Shown in pieces: positions 29,611-38,438 of a stretch of DNA of 64,000 bases (positions are counted from its first letter, which is position 1; the number at the start of each line of letters is the position of its first letter). This DNA is from Stutzerimonas stutzeri (GTDB taxonomy: Bacteria; Pseudomonadota; Gammaproteobacteria; Pseudomonadales; Pseudomonadaceae), in contig NZ_JYHV01000016.1 in assembly GCF_000952685.1 (NCBI RefSeq), positions 1 to 64,000 of the forward strand, in the 5' to 3' direction. Under the pieces are notes generated by a model that had not been told where the DNA came from, did not search any database, and saw only the letters and a list, made by a program, of their open reading frames with translations. The translations under genes were made by a program, and so were the position numbers.

Positions 29611-30690
29611 TCAATCTAGGCGCTTCTGAATGCGGGATACCGAAAGGCCCAGCAGAATGGCGCAGAATACCAGCAACCACAGGGCTTCGTTCCATAGCTC
29701 GCCCATGCCGGCCTCGCGCAGCATGATGCCGCGGGTGATGCGCAGGTAATGAGTCAGAGGCAAGAGCTCGGCGATCCACTGGGCGGCTTTCGGCATGCCG
29801 GCGAAGGGAAACATGAATCCCGACAGCAGAATCTGCGGCAGGAATGTGAAGAACGCCATCTGCATGGCCTGGAACTGCGTACTGGCCAGGGTGGAAAGAA
29901 ACACGCCAAGCGACAAGCTGGCGACGATGAACAGTAGCGAGGCGCCATAGAGCTCCAGCAGCGAGCCGCGTACCGGCACGGCGAACAGCCAGTGACCGAC
30001 CAGTAGGATGACGCTGACTTGGATCAGGCCGATGCCCACGAAGGGCAGGACCTTACCGACGGTCAATTCCCACGGCGAGACTGGCGTGGCGATTAGCAAT
30101 TCGAGATTTCCGCGCTCGCGCTCGCGTACCAGAGCGACCGCGGTGAATAGCACCATGGTCATGGTCAGGATCACGCCCAGCAGTCCCGGTACGGTGTTCA
30201 GAGGTGCCAGGCGTTCCGGGTTGTAGAAGTTGACCACCTCCACGGCTTGGCGGTTGCTCCAGCCAGGCAGCGGGTAGGCTGCCAGTTGGCGGGCCGAGGC
30301 TTGCACGCTCTGGTCGGAGCCGTCGACCACCAGTTGCAGCGGAGGGCGGTCCTTGCGCTGCAGGCGTGCATTGAAATCCACTGGGACCACCAGAGCAGCG
30401 CTGATCCGGCCTTCGCGCAGCAATTGGTTGATCTGTTGCGGGTTGTCCAAGTGGTAGCGCAGGTCGATCACCTGGCTGGAGGCCAGTTCGGCGATGGCTT
30501 CGCGGGAGCTGGCGGTATTGGCCTGGTCAAGCACCGCCGCTTGGATGCCGCGCACGTCCATATTGATGGCGTAACCGAACAGCACCAGCTGCAAGAGAGG
30601 AATGCCGGCGATCATTGCGAAGGTCAGTCTGTCGCGGCGCAGTTGACGCAGCTCCTTAAGCACGATGGCGCCCAGCCTGCGCAGGTTCAT
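29611..30690 (-). CDS. ABC-2 type transporter permease
   Basis: This 359-residue inner-membrane protein has one N-terminal helix (about 20-40), a periplasmic domain of about 130 residues, and five C-terminal helices, the layout of YhhJ/YbhR-type ABC-2 permeases. It is the last gene of the TetR-HlyD-ATPase-permease operon, and its start overlaps the ATPase stop as ATGA. With only one permease gene present, the transporter is probably a homodimer. It would export a drug, toxin or lipid-like molecule; the substrate is unknown. Confidence 0.9.
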   Translation of the reverse strand: MNLRRLGAIVLKELRQLRRDRLTFAMIAGIPLLQLVLFGYAINMDVRGIQAAVLDQANTASSREAIAELASSQVIDLRYHLDNPQQINQLLREGRISAALVVPVDFNARLQRKDRPPLQLVVDGSDQSVQASARQLAAYPLPGWSNRQAVEVVNFYNPERLAPLNTVPGLLGVILTMTMVLFTAVALVRERERGNLELLIATPVSPWELTVGKVLPFVGIGLIQVSVILLVGHWLFAVPVRGSLLELYGASLLFIVASLSLGVFLSTLASTQFQAMQMAFFTFLPQILLSGFMFPFAGMPKAAQWIAELLPLTHYLRITRGIMLREAGMGELWNEALWLLVFCAILLGLSVSRIQKRLD

Positions 30691-31628
30691 GGCGTGGCCT
30701 CCACGGGCTTGTGGGTGACGCTGACAAAGACATCTTCGAGATTGGCTTCACCGTCCCGCAGCTCGGCGGGTATGCCAGCACGCTGTAGCGTGGCTGCGAT
30801 GGCCTCGCGCGTATCGCTGCCAGCACAGAGGACGCGGAGCACAGCGCCGATCTGCGCCATTGCGAGCACTTTTGGGTGCCCTTCGAGCGCTCGCTGGGCT
30901 TGCCGTGGCTGGCGGCATTCGATCAACAGCGGGTGGCTGGGTAGCGCGTCCATCAGCTCTCGCGGACTGCCGTCGGCAACCAGCCGGCCCGCGTCGAGAA
31001 TGCCCAGGCGGGTACAGCGCTCGGCTTCATCCATGTAGTGCGTAGAAACCAGCAGTGTGGTGCCGGCATCGGCCAGTTCGAACAGTGATCCCCAGAACTC
31101 TCGGCGCGATTGCGGATCCACGGCGCTGGTGGGTTCGTCGAGCAGCAGCAAGTCGGGTTTGTGCAGCACGGCGCCGGCCAGTGCCAGACGCTGCTTCTGC
31201 CCACCACTCATGGTGCCGGCCATTTGCGAGCGCTGGTCGGTCAGCCAGTAGCGCTCCAGCAACTCCTCGGTACGCTGGTGGGCGTCCCGACGGCTCAGGC
31301 CATGGACGGCGGCGAGGAACTCCAGGTTTTCCATGACGGTAAGGTCGTCATAAAGGGAAAACTTTTGCGTCATATAGCCGATGCGGCGCTTCAGTGCTTC
31401 TGCGTCTCGAGGAATCTGGTAGCCGAGCACTTCGACTTCTCCCTCGCTGGGCTGCAGCAGGCCGCAGAGCATGCGAATGGTGGTGGACTTGCCACAGCCG
31501 TTGGGTCCGAGGAAACCAAACACTTCGGTGCGGCGCACGTTAAGCTCAAGATGGTCGACGGCGGTCAGCGTACCGAAGCACTTACTCAGGCCTCGGGCGC
31601 GTATCACCAGATCGTCAATGTTCATCAT
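30687..31628 (-). CDS. ABC exporter ATP-binding protein
   Basis: This 313-residue single-domain ATPase has Walker A GPNGCGKST, Q-loop YMTQKFSLYDDL, signature MSGGQKQRL, Walker B LLLLDEPTSAVD and H-loop STHYMDEAE. It is of the DrrA/CcmA-like class that pairs with ABC-2 permeases. It overlaps both neighbours (14 bases with the HlyD gene, ATGA with the permease gene). A methionine at residue 2 is an equivalent start. Confidence 0.94.
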   Translation of the reverse strand: MMNIDDLVIRARGLSKCFGTLTAVDHLELNVRRTEVFGFLGPNGCGKSTTIRMLCGLLQPSEGEVEVLGYQIPRDAEALKRRIGYMTQKFSLYDDLTVMENLEFLAAVHGLSRRDAHQRTEELLERYWLTDQRSQMAGTMSGGQKQRLALAGAVLHKPDLLLLDEPTSAVDPQSRREFWGSLFELADAGTTLLVSTHYMDEAERCTRLGILDAGRLVADGSPRELMDALPSHPLLIECRQPRQAQRALEGHPKVLAMAQIGAVLRVLCAGSDTREAIAATLQRAGIPAELRDGEANLEDVFVSVTHKPVEATP

Positions 31629-32571
31629 TCAACCGTTCTGCCCGTAGAGGCAGCCCGGCCGGTAGCCGCTGCGCCTCAGCACCTTCGAGCACCAGTTCGG
31701 CGCGGTAGGACAAGCGACTGGCGTCATCGCCCGTGAGTGCGTAGTAGGGCGTGAAGCTCGCCTCGCTGCGAATGCTACGCACATGTGCGGCGAACGGCTG
31801 GTCGACGCCTTCAACCCAGACCTGCATGCCGTCTCCAATGTGGATCTGCGCCCGCTGACTCGCAGGTATGAATACCCTCGCATAGGGCGCATCGCCCACC
31901 AGTAGACGGACCAGTTCGGCCCCAGCAGGCGGTTGGTCGCCTGTCTTGAAGGGCAAGGCATCCACCAGACCGGCACGGGGCGCTCGCAGGCTGAGATGCT
32001 CACGGCCGATCTGCAGCTGGTTCAGATTCGCGCGCGCGGCGTCTAGCGCGGCAGTGGCTTGGTCCAGGCGTTCCGGCCGTGTGCCGTTGGTCAACTCGCT
32101 CAGTTGCGCCTCGGCGCTGCGCACGGAGGCCCTGGCTTGATCCCGGGCGGCGCGCGAGCGATCCAGCTCGGCGATGGCGACCTGCTTGCGTTGATAGAGT
32201 GCAGCGATGCGCTGGAAGCTACGCTCGGTATCGGTCTGTTCCGCACGGCTCCTCGCCAGCCGTGCGCGGGCCGCTTCGATGGTCTCGCTACGGGCGCCAT
32301 TGCTCATTTCAGCGAACTGGGCGGCGGCCTGATCGACCTGTCCCCTGGCCTGGGCGATGCGGGCATCGTGGCGGCGCGCATCCAGCTCCAGCAGTAGCTG
32401 GCCGGCTGCCACATGATCGCCTTCGTTGACGTTCACGCTAAGCATGATTTCCGAGGCCTCGGCGGGCAGGCTGATCGAATCCCATTCCAAGGTGCCGAGG
32501 AGTTTGTCGTTTTTAGCTTCACAGCCGATAAGCCCGAGGAGTAACAGGGCGACAAGTAGTACACGGCTCAT
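31615..32571 (-). CDS. HlyD-family periplasmic adaptor lipoprotein
   Basis: This 318-residue membrane-fusion protein has an N-terminal lipoprotein signal with lipobox LIGC (Cys17), lipoyl halves (ILMLSVNVNEGDHVAAGQ-like region and LSLRAPRAGLVDALPF), and a coiled-coil hairpin in between. Compared with YbhG/YhiI it has the same order next to an ABC-2 exporter. It would connect the inner-membrane ABC pump to an outer-membrane channel not encoded here, possibly a TolC-type protein elsewhere. It is one base downstream of the TetR gene. Confidence 0.9.
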   Translation of the reverse strand: MSRVLLVALLLLGLIGCEAKNDKLLGTLEWDSISLPAEASEIMLSVNVNEGDHVAAGQLLLELDARRHDARIAQARGQVDQAAAQFAEMSNGARSETIEAARARLARSRAEQTDTERSFQRIAALYQRKQVAIAELDRSRAARDQARASVRSAEAQLSELTNGTRPERLDQATAALDAARANLNQLQIGREHLSLRAPRAGLVDALPFKTGDQPPAGAELVRLLVGDAPYARVFIPASQRAQIHIGDGMQVWVEGVDQPFAAHVRSIRSEASFTPYYALTGDDASRLSYRAELVLEGAEAQRLPAGLPLRAERLNDEH

Positions 32572-32572
32572 G

Positions 32573-33217
32573 TCAGACCTCCATGCCGCGTTCCATTAGG
32601 GCTAGGGTATGGTTGACGAGGGCTTCGTGGCCAACCTCCGGATTGGCAAATATGCCCCGCCAGATGGACTCGGCGGCATAGGGCAGCATGGTTACGCCAA
32701 TCAGGGAAACCACCAGCAGGCGTGGGTCCAGCGTCGGATTGAGCGCTCCACGCGCCTGGGCGGAGGCAAATCGCTGAGCCAGCAGCAACGGCACCATAGG
32801 CGCGATCCGGGTGGTCAGTTGTGCGCGCAGCAGGCCGCCCTCGCAAAGGATCTCGCGCACCCACAACGGTGGTATCCATGGGTTGTGTCGCACCATTTCG
32901 CTCATGCTACGGACGAAGGTGCGAACCAGGCGCTGCGGGTCGTCGTCCGTGGATCGCAGCTCTTCGGCGATTTCCTGGACCAGCGGCAAAAAGCGTTCCT
33001 CGACCATGGCGTCGACGAGTTGCTGCTTATTGCCAAAATAGTAGTTGAGCAACGCGGGAGTCACCCCGGCAGACTCGGCGATCATGCGCAGGCTACTGGC
33101 CTTGATGCCAGTGTGGGCGAACGTCTGGGTAGCAAGATCGAGTAATTGATCGCGCTGTACCTGTTGGTGCGAGGCCGGACGACCAGCAGTGCGGCGAGTT
33201 TTATGAGCTTTTGGCAT
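32573..33217 (-). CDS. TetR-family repressor of the ABC export operon
   Basis: This 214-residue regulator has a TetR_N helix-turn-helix (MIAESAGVTPALLNYYFGNK, preceded by a basic N-terminus KTRRTAGRPASH) and a helical ligand domain of the CecR/YbiH type. It is the first gene of the operon it probably represses. A strong palindrome of TAATTAAT units lies 4-25 bases upstream of its start, as expected for autoregulation. The ligand is likely a substrate of the exporter, by analogy only. Confidence 0.92.
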   Translation of the reverse strand: MPKAHKTRRTAGRPASHQQVQRDQLLDLATQTFAHTGIKASSLRMIAESAGVTPALLNYYFGNKQQLVDAMVEERFLPLVQEIAEELRSTDDDPQRLVRTFVRSMSEMVRHNPWIPPLWVREILCEGGLLRAQLTTRIAPMVPLLLAQRFASAQARGALNPTLDPRLLVVSLIGVTMLPYAAESIWRGIFANPEVGHEALVNHTLALMERGMEV

Positions 33218-33220
33218 ATT

Positions 33221-33242
33221 TAATTAATCAGGTAATTAATTA
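33221..33242. promoter_or_regulatory. candidate TetR operator
   Basis: TAATTAAT (33221-33228) and its inverted copy ATTAATTA (33235-33242) are separated by 6 bases directly upstream of the TetR gene, in an A/T-rich island within G/C-rich sequence. The size and symmetry fit a TetR dimer site overlapping the promoter of the operon. Confidence 0.65.
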
Positions 33243-33312
33243 GTGTCGATGAAAGCATCATTCGCTCGATTGAACAAGCGTTGTGCATCTCGCTAGAGGC
33301 AGCGTTCAGGCT

Positions 33313-35154
33313 TTATGCTTTCAGCCCTTGTTCACGTAGACGCTTGTAAAGAGTGTTGCGACTCATCCCGAGGTTGCGGGCCAAATGCGAAATGTTTCCG
33401 CGACAAGCGTGGTAATGGCTGGCCAGATCGTCGCTGGGGGAGGGAGTGGCTTCCACAGAGCGTGGCGTCGGTTGGGTCGGAGCGCGTTCCAGATCGTCGA
33501 AGAAGTCGTCGGGTAAGTGCTCGGGGCGGATCGGCTGATCGTCGGCCAGGACCAACGCAACCTGGATAACACTGCTCAGCTGGCGGATATTTCCCGGCCA
33601 GGGATGGCTGTTGAATAAGCGCAGCACTTCGGCGCTCAACCCGGCCCACTGCTGCGGTTCTCGATACTGTTCCCAGATTCGCTGGAACAGCGCCTGCTTG
33701 TCGCGGCGCTCTCGTAAAGGCGGCAGTTCCACGCTGAGTCCGCTGACGCGGTAGAACAGGTCCTGGCGAAAGCGACCGTTCTCGACCTCTTGGCGTAGCG
33801 AGCGGTTCGTTGCGCAAATCAGGCGAAAGTCGACGGGGAAGGGCTCTCCGCCACCGAGCGGCTGGACGCTGCGGTCCTGCAATACGCGTAGCAGGCGCGC
33901 CTGGAGATTCAGCGGCATATCACCGATTTCGTCTAGGAACAGCACGCCTCGATCTGCCTTGCGGATCAAGCCGAGGCTGCCTTTCTGATGGGCACCGGTG
34001 AACGCACCTTTCTCGTAGCCGAACAGTTCGGATTCGATCAGTTCGCCGGGTATGGCAGCGCAGTTTACGGCGATCAATGGTGCCTTGGCCCGCGAGCTGG
34101 CTGCATGCAGCGCCTTGACCAGGACTTCCTTACCGACACCCGTTTCACCGTGCACCAGAATCGGAACATTCTTTTCCAGCATGAGTCTGGCCTGGCGAAT
34201 CACCTTGTTGACTTGCGGGTCGCCCTGGTCGATGCCAGCCAGGTCGATGGGTTGTTCCGGTCGAGCTATCGTGCGGAAGTCGCGCGGCTGCATGCGAGGT
34301 TTCTGCGGACGTCGCACGATGCCGTGAAAGCGATGGCGGCCCATTGCTCGTAACAGCAAGGGCTGGTCTTCGGGTTGATTGAGCAGTTGTAATAAGGGGA
34401 CATCAAACAGCGTGTCGATGCGGGTCCGCGCCAGTGTCACCCCGAGCAGATTGTCGGCACGCCGGTTGGCCGAGACGACCAGACCGGACTCGTCGAATAG
34501 CAGTAGCCCGGCCCACTGGCTGTCGAGATTGTCCTGTCCGGTGTTGAAGGTCAGCTGGAAATAGTCGTCATGGAACAGATTGAGGATCAGCCGATTCTCC
34601 ACCGACTGGCTCATCATCTTGACCATGCCGAGCGTGTGCGAAGGGGGAAGATAGCTGTCGCTGGAGACGTCGAGTACGGCGATCAGCTGGCGCTGCGCAT
34701 CGAAGATGGGGGAAGCCGCGCCGGAAAGATAGCGATTGGCCTTGAGGAAGTGCTCGTCGCGCTGAATGTGTACGGCCTGCCCGCTGGCCAGCGCAGTGCC
34801 GATCGCATTGGTTCCGGTGTCGCGCTCCATCCAGCTCGCGCCAGGCTTGAATCCGCGCTGCTGTGCGGGTTCTACAAAGCGTCGATCGCCCCAGGATTCG
34901 AGCAGCTGCCCGCCACTGTCCGCCAAGAGAATCAGGCAGCTCGAATTCGAAAGAATGTTTTCGTAGTAGGGGAGCACTTCGCGCTGGGTGGTTTGCACCA
35001 GGCTGCGCTGGCGTTCCAGCAGCGCATCGATGTCCTGCTTTGCGGGTTGGCCGAAGCTGGGAATGCTGAGCGGGTTCAACCCGTAGCGCTCGCAGCGGTT
35101 CCACGAATCTTCCACGAGAGCCTGATGCGAGATGGACTGGGCTGGGTCGGCCAT
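33313..35154 (-). CDS. AcoR-type sigma-54-dependent activator of the glycerol-uptake operon
   Basis: This 613-residue enhancer-binding protein has an N-terminal GAF sensor region (about 60-200), a central AAA+ domain with Walker A GETGVGKE, the sigma-54-contacting GAFTGA loop in YEKGAFTGAHQ, and Walker B GVLFLDEIGDM. The C-terminal Fis-type helix-turn-helix is HLARNLGMSRNTLYKRLR. I start at the ATG at 35154, preceded by GAGAGG; an upstream in-frame start at 35247 would add 31 residues with no domain. It is divergent from the glpS-V operon, whose promoter is of the -24/-12 class, so that operon is the likely target. The effector (glycerol or an alcohol/aldehyde) is inference. Confidence 0.93.
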   Translation of the reverse strand: MADPAQSISHQALVEDSWNRCERYGLNPLSIPSFGQPAKQDIDALLERQRSLVQTTQREVLPYYENILSNSSCLILLADSGGQLLESWGDRRFVEPAQQRGFKPGASWMERDTGTNAIGTALASGQAVHIQRDEHFLKANRYLSGAASPIFDAQRQLIAVLDVSSDSYLPPSHTLGMVKMMSQSVENRLILNLFHDDYFQLTFNTGQDNLDSQWAGLLLFDESGLVVSANRRADNLLGVTLARTRIDTLFDVPLLQLLNQPEDQPLLLRAMGRHRFHGIVRRPQKPRMQPRDFRTIARPEQPIDLAGIDQGDPQVNKVIRQARLMLEKNVPILVHGETGVGKEVLVKALHAASSRAKAPLIAVNCAAIPGELIESELFGYEKGAFTGAHQKGSLGLIRKADRGVLFLDEIGDMPLNLQARLLRVLQDRSVQPLGGGEPFPVDFRLICATNRSLRQEVENGRFRQDLFYRVSGLSVELPPLRERRDKQALFQRIWEQYREPQQWAGLSAEVLRLFNSHPWPGNIRQLSSVIQVALVLADDQPIRPEHLPDDFFDDLERAPTQPTPRSVEATPSPSDDLASHYHACRGNISHLARNLGMSRNTLYKRLREQGLKA

Positions 35155-35214
35155 GTTGCCTCTCTGAATGTGCAATTTATTGTTGTTATCGACCGCTGAC
35201 GCGGCTATCGGCTT

Positions 35215-35272
35215 TGAACAGTCTTGTTCATTTCTGTTCACTGTCAATGTTCACAATTGTTCATTTTGAACA
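35215..35272. promoter_or_regulatory. enhancer array of TGTTCA half-sites
   Basis: Six perfect TGTTCA/TGAACA hexamers occur within 58 bases: TGAACA at 35215, TGTTCA at 35225, 35235, 35248 and 35258, and TGAACA at 35267. Most starts are 9-10 bases apart, about one helical turn. The pairs form inverted repeats (TGAACA-N4-TGTTCA and TGTTCA-N3-TGAACA). They lie 54 or more bases upstream of the sigma-54 promoter and overlap the activator's upstream region, as expected for an upstream activating sequence. Confidence 0.75.
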
Positions 35273-35325
35273 CTTGAGAACAACGTTTTCTGCGGAAAAC
35301 AACGAACTAGAGCCTTTTCCGGCGC

Positions 35326-35341
35326 TGGCACGGATATCGCT
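35326..35341 (+). promoter_or_regulatory. sigma-54 (-24/-12) promoter of the glpS-V operon
   Basis: TGGCACGGATATCGCT matches the RpoN consensus TGGCACG-N4-TTGCW at all but one position, with the invariant GG and GC correctly spaced. Transcription would start near 35352, about 20 bases before the first gene's ATG. The divergent neighbour is a sigma-54 activator. Confidence 0.82.
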
Positions 35342-35374
35342 CTTCATCCTTCCATAACAATAGAAGGATGCGAC

Positions 35375-36457
35375 ATGTCCCTCACGCTGGAACACGTCAC
35401 CAAATCCGTCGATGGGCAGCTGCATATCGACGACGCCAGCCTGAATTTCGAGCCAGGCTCATTCAACGTTCTGATCGGACGAACGCTGTCGGGCAAGACG
35501 TCGCTGATGCGACTCATGGCGGGGCTCGACAAGCCGAACCAGGGACGGATCCTGATGAACGGCGCCGATGTAACCGGCGTACCGGTGCGCAAGCGCAATG
35601 TGTCGATGGTGTACCAACAGTTCATCAACTATCCGACGTTGAGCGTCTTCGAGAATATTGCCTCACCGTTGCGACAGGCTGGCATGAGCAAGGCGGAAAT
35701 CGAGCTCAAGGTCCGCGAAACCGCTGAGATGCTGCACATCGAAGGCTTTCTTCAGCGGCACCCGCTAGAACTCTCGGGCGGGCAGCAGCAACGCACTGCG
35801 ATGGCCCGGGCATTGGTCAAGGACGCAGATTTGATCCTGTTCGACGAGCCGCTGGTCAATCTCGACTACAAGCTGCGTGAAGAACTCCGCCAGGAGATGC
35901 GCGAGCTATTCAAGACGCGGCGCAGCATTGCTGTCTATGCCACCACCGAGCCCAACGAGGCGCTGGCGCTCGGTGGAACGGCCACTGTCCTGCATGAGGG
36001 TCGCGTGATTCAGAGCGGACCGACGTCCGAGGTTTACCACCGGCCGAGTCAGATGCTCAGTGCCGAGCTGTTCTCCGAGCCACCAATCAACCTGTTGCCG
36101 GGACGGATCGCCGCCAACGAGGTGAGCTTCCAGGAATGTATGCACTTTCCCCTTAATGCCGACCTGCGTGCACTTAACGAAGGGGAATACCGGTTCGGCA
36201 TCCGCCCCAGCCATATCGGGCTGGTGCCGTCCAATGACGACGACCTCGAGGTGTCCGGCATGGTCGAGCTGGCGGAAATCAGCGGTTCGGAAACCTTCCT
36301 GCACGTACGCAACGAACATTTCAGCCTGGTGCTACATCTGCAGGGTGTGCACGACTACGCCGTTGATTCGCCGATCCGGGTGTACATCCCGACCCACAAG
36401 CTGTTTGTGTTCGATGCTGGTGGGCAGTTGGCCCAGGCACCGGCCCGACGCGTCTGA
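35375..36457 (+). CDS. glpS: glycerol-type ABC importer ATPase 1 (GlpS-like), degenerate H-loop
   Basis: This 360-residue MalK-type ATPase has an ABC domain plus C-terminal OB/TOBE regulatory domain. Walker A is GRTLSGKT (35-42), Q-loop VYQQF, signature LSGGQ (133-137) and Walker B LILFDE (153-158). The switch/H-loop reads YATTEP, with Thr191 where a conserved histidine is expected. Gene order ATPase-ATPase-permease-permease-small membrane protein-binding protein matches the glpSTPQUV glycerol transporter described in Rhizobium. It is the first gene after the sigma-54 promoter, with an AGAAGGA ribosome site. The glycerol assignment rests on synteny and memory of family members. Confidence 0.85.
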   Translation: MSLTLEHVTKSVDGQLHIDDASLNFEPGSFNVLIGRTLSGKTSLMRLMAGLDKPNQGRILMNGADVTGVPVRKRNVSMVYQQFINYPTLSVFENIASPLRQAGMSKAEIELKVRETAEMLHIEGFLQRHPLELSGGQQQRTAMARALVKDADLILFDEPLVNLDYKLREELRQEMRELFKTRRSIAVYATTEPNEALALGGTATVLHEGRVIQSGPTSEVYHRPSQMLSAELFSEPPINLLPGRIAANEVSFQECMHFPLNADLRALNEGEYRFGIRPSHIGLVPSNDDDLEVSGMVELAEISGSETFLHVRNEHFSLVLHLQGVHDYAVDSPIRVYIPTHKLFVFDAGGQLAQAPARRV

Positions 36458-36467
36458 GGAGAGCGCC

Positions 36468-37565
36468 ATGGCGGAGATTCGCTTGCAGAACCTTGCCCAT
36501 AGTTACAATCCGCAGCCGAGTGGTGCGGCGGACTATGCCATTCGCGAGATGGACCACGTGTGGGAGCAGGGTGGCGCCTATGCGCTGCTGGGCCCTTCCG
36601 GCTGCGGCAAGTCGACCCTGCTCAACATCATTTCCGGTTTGCTCAGCCCATCTGAGGGGCAGGTGCTGTTCGACGCGCGAGAAGTCAACAGAATGTCGCC
36701 AGAGCAACGCAACATCGCTCAGGTTTTCCAGTTCCCGGTCGTCTACGACACCATGACCGTCTTCGATAATCTGGCCTTCCCGTTGCGCAATCAGGGCGTT
36801 CCGGAAGCGCGGGTTGCCAGCAAGGTGCACGAAATCGCCGAGGTGCTCGATCTCCATCCGCTACTCAAGCGAAAAGCCCGCAACCTGACCGCGGATGAGA
36901 AACAGAAAGTGTCCATGGGGCGTGGCTTGGTACGGGACGATGTGTCGGCAATTCTCTTCGACGAGCCGCTCACCGTCATCGATCCTCATCTGAAATGGAA
37001 GTTGCGGCGCAAGCTCAAGCAGATTCACGAGCAGTTCAATATCACCATGATCTACGTCACCCATGATCAGCTGGAGGCATCGACCTTCGCCGACAAGATC
37101 GCGGTGATGCATGGTGGGCAGATCGTTCAGTTCGGTACGCCACGGGAACTGTTCGAGCGTCCACAGCACACCTTTGTCGGCTTCTTCGTCGGCAGCCCGG
37201 GAATGAACCTGATCGACGTGCGGGCCGAAAAGGGCGGTGTCGGGTTCGGCGATCTGCATCTACCGCTTTCCGATACCTTGCTCGGGAGATTGCCCGATGT
37301 AGCTGGGTGTCGCTTGCAGATCGGCATTCGTCCGGAGTTCGTTCAGGTTTCCGACGAGGCCGCAGTAGGCGGGATGCAGGCCGACGTGGTGCGAGTGGAA
37401 GACCTGGGCACCTACAAGATCGTCACGCTTCGCCTGCAAGAACATTTGCTCAAGGCGCGACTGCCAGAGGATCAACCCGTCCCGAGAGGCGAGGCCTGGG
37501 TAGGCTTCCCTGCCCAGTGGCTGATGCTCTACGCCGATGATCGGCTGGTGGAGGAGGCGCCATGA
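36468..37565 (+). CDS. glpT: glycerol-type ABC importer ATPase 2 (GlpT-like), degenerate signature
   Basis: This 365-residue MalK-type ATPase partners the preceding one. Walker A GPSGCGKST (42-50), Walker B AILFDE (161-166) and H-loop His199 (YVTHDQLEA) are intact. The signature motif, normally LSGGQ, reads LTADE (140-144). So each of the two ATPases lacks a different conserved element and the dimer should have one canonical and one degenerate ATP site. A C-terminal TOBE-like domain is present. The ATG at 36468 follows GGAGAG. An upstream open frame is a shadow of glpS. Its end overlaps the first permease gene by ATGA. Confidence 0.85.
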   Translation: MAEIRLQNLAHSYNPQPSGAADYAIREMDHVWEQGGAYALLGPSGCGKSTLLNIISGLLSPSEGQVLFDAREVNRMSPEQRNIAQVFQFPVVYDTMTVFDNLAFPLRNQGVPEARVASKVHEIAEVLDLHPLLKRKARNLTADEKQKVSMGRGLVRDDVSAILFDEPLTVIDPHLKWKLRRKLKQIHEQFNITMIYVTHDQLEASTFADKIAVMHGGQIVQFGTPRELFERPQHTFVGFFVGSPGMNLIDVRAEKGGVGFGDLHLPLSDTLLGRLPDVAGCRLQIGIRPEFVQVSDEAAVGGMQADVVRVEDLGTYKIVTLRLQEHLLKARLPEDQPVPRGEAWVGFPAQWLMLYADDRLVEEAP

Positions 37566-38425
37566 CCAAGGTCCAGAACAACCGTGCCTGGTGGCTGGTG
37601 CTGCCAGTATTTCTGCTGGTCGCCTTCAGTGCGATTCTGCCGATGATGACCGTGGTGAACTACTCGGTTCAGGACATCTTCGATTCCTCGACGCGGTTCT
37701 TCGTGGGGGCGGACTGGTACCGCCAGATCCTTCATGATCCTCGACTGCACGACTCGCTGCTGCGGCAGTTCATCTTTTCCGGCTGCGTGCTGCTGATCGA
37801 GATCCCGCTGGGTATCGCGGTTGCTTTGACCATGCCGACACGTGGCCGCTGGGCGTCGCTCTGTCTGATCGTGATGGCGATTCCGCTGCTCATTCCATGG
37901 AACGTAGTCGGCACCATTTGGCAGATCTTCGGGCGTGCCGATATCGGGCTGCTGGGGTACGGCCTGCGTGAGCTGGGTATCGACTACAACTATGCCTCCA
38001 ATACACGGGACGCGTGGGTGACGGTACTGGTCATGGATGTCTGGCACTGGACGTCACTGGTTGCGTTGCTCTGTTACTCGGGGTTGCGGGCCATCCCCGA
38101 CGCCTATTACCAGGCCGCGCGCATCGACAGGGCGTCGTCCTGGGCGGTGTTCCGCTACATACAGTTGCCGAAGCTCAAAAGCGTGCTGCTGATCGCCGTG
38201 ATGCTGCGCTTCATGGACAGTTTCATGATCTACACCGAGCCGTTCGTGCTTACCGGCGGCGGGCCGGGCAACGCCACCACCTTCCTCAGTCAGACGCTGA
38301 CCAAGATGGCGGTGGGCCAGTTCGATCTAGGCCCGGCGGCGGCGTTCTCGCTGATCTATTTCCTGATCATCCTGCTGGTGTCCTGGCTGTTCTATACAGC
38401 CATGACCCATGGCGACCAGAAATGA
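37562..38425 (+). CDS. glpP: glycerol-type ABC importer permease 1 (GlpP-like)
   Basis: This 287-residue inner-membrane permease of the MalF/UgpA class has six predicted helices, the first at about 12-35. The cytoplasmic EAA-type loop that contacts the ATPase is visible in YYQAARIDRASSWAVFRYI followed by QLPKL. It pairs with the next permease to form the channel. It is translationally coupled to the second ATPase gene by ATGA. Confidence 0.92.
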   Translation: MTKVQNNRAWWLVLPVFLLVAFSAILPMMTVVNYSVQDIFDSSTRFFVGADWYRQILHDPRLHDSLLRQFIFSGCVLLIEIPLGIAVALTMPTRGRWASLCLIVMAIPLLIPWNVVGTIWQIFGRADIGLLGYGLRELGIDYNYASNTRDAWVTVLVMDVWHWTSLVALLCYSGLRAIPDAYYQAARIDRASSWAVFRYIQLPKLKSVLLIAVMLRFMDSFMIYTEPFVLTGGGPGNATTFLSQTLTKMAVGQFDLGPAAAFSLIYFLIILLVSWLFYTAMTHGDQK

Positions 38426-38438
38426 CAAGGGCCTGCTT

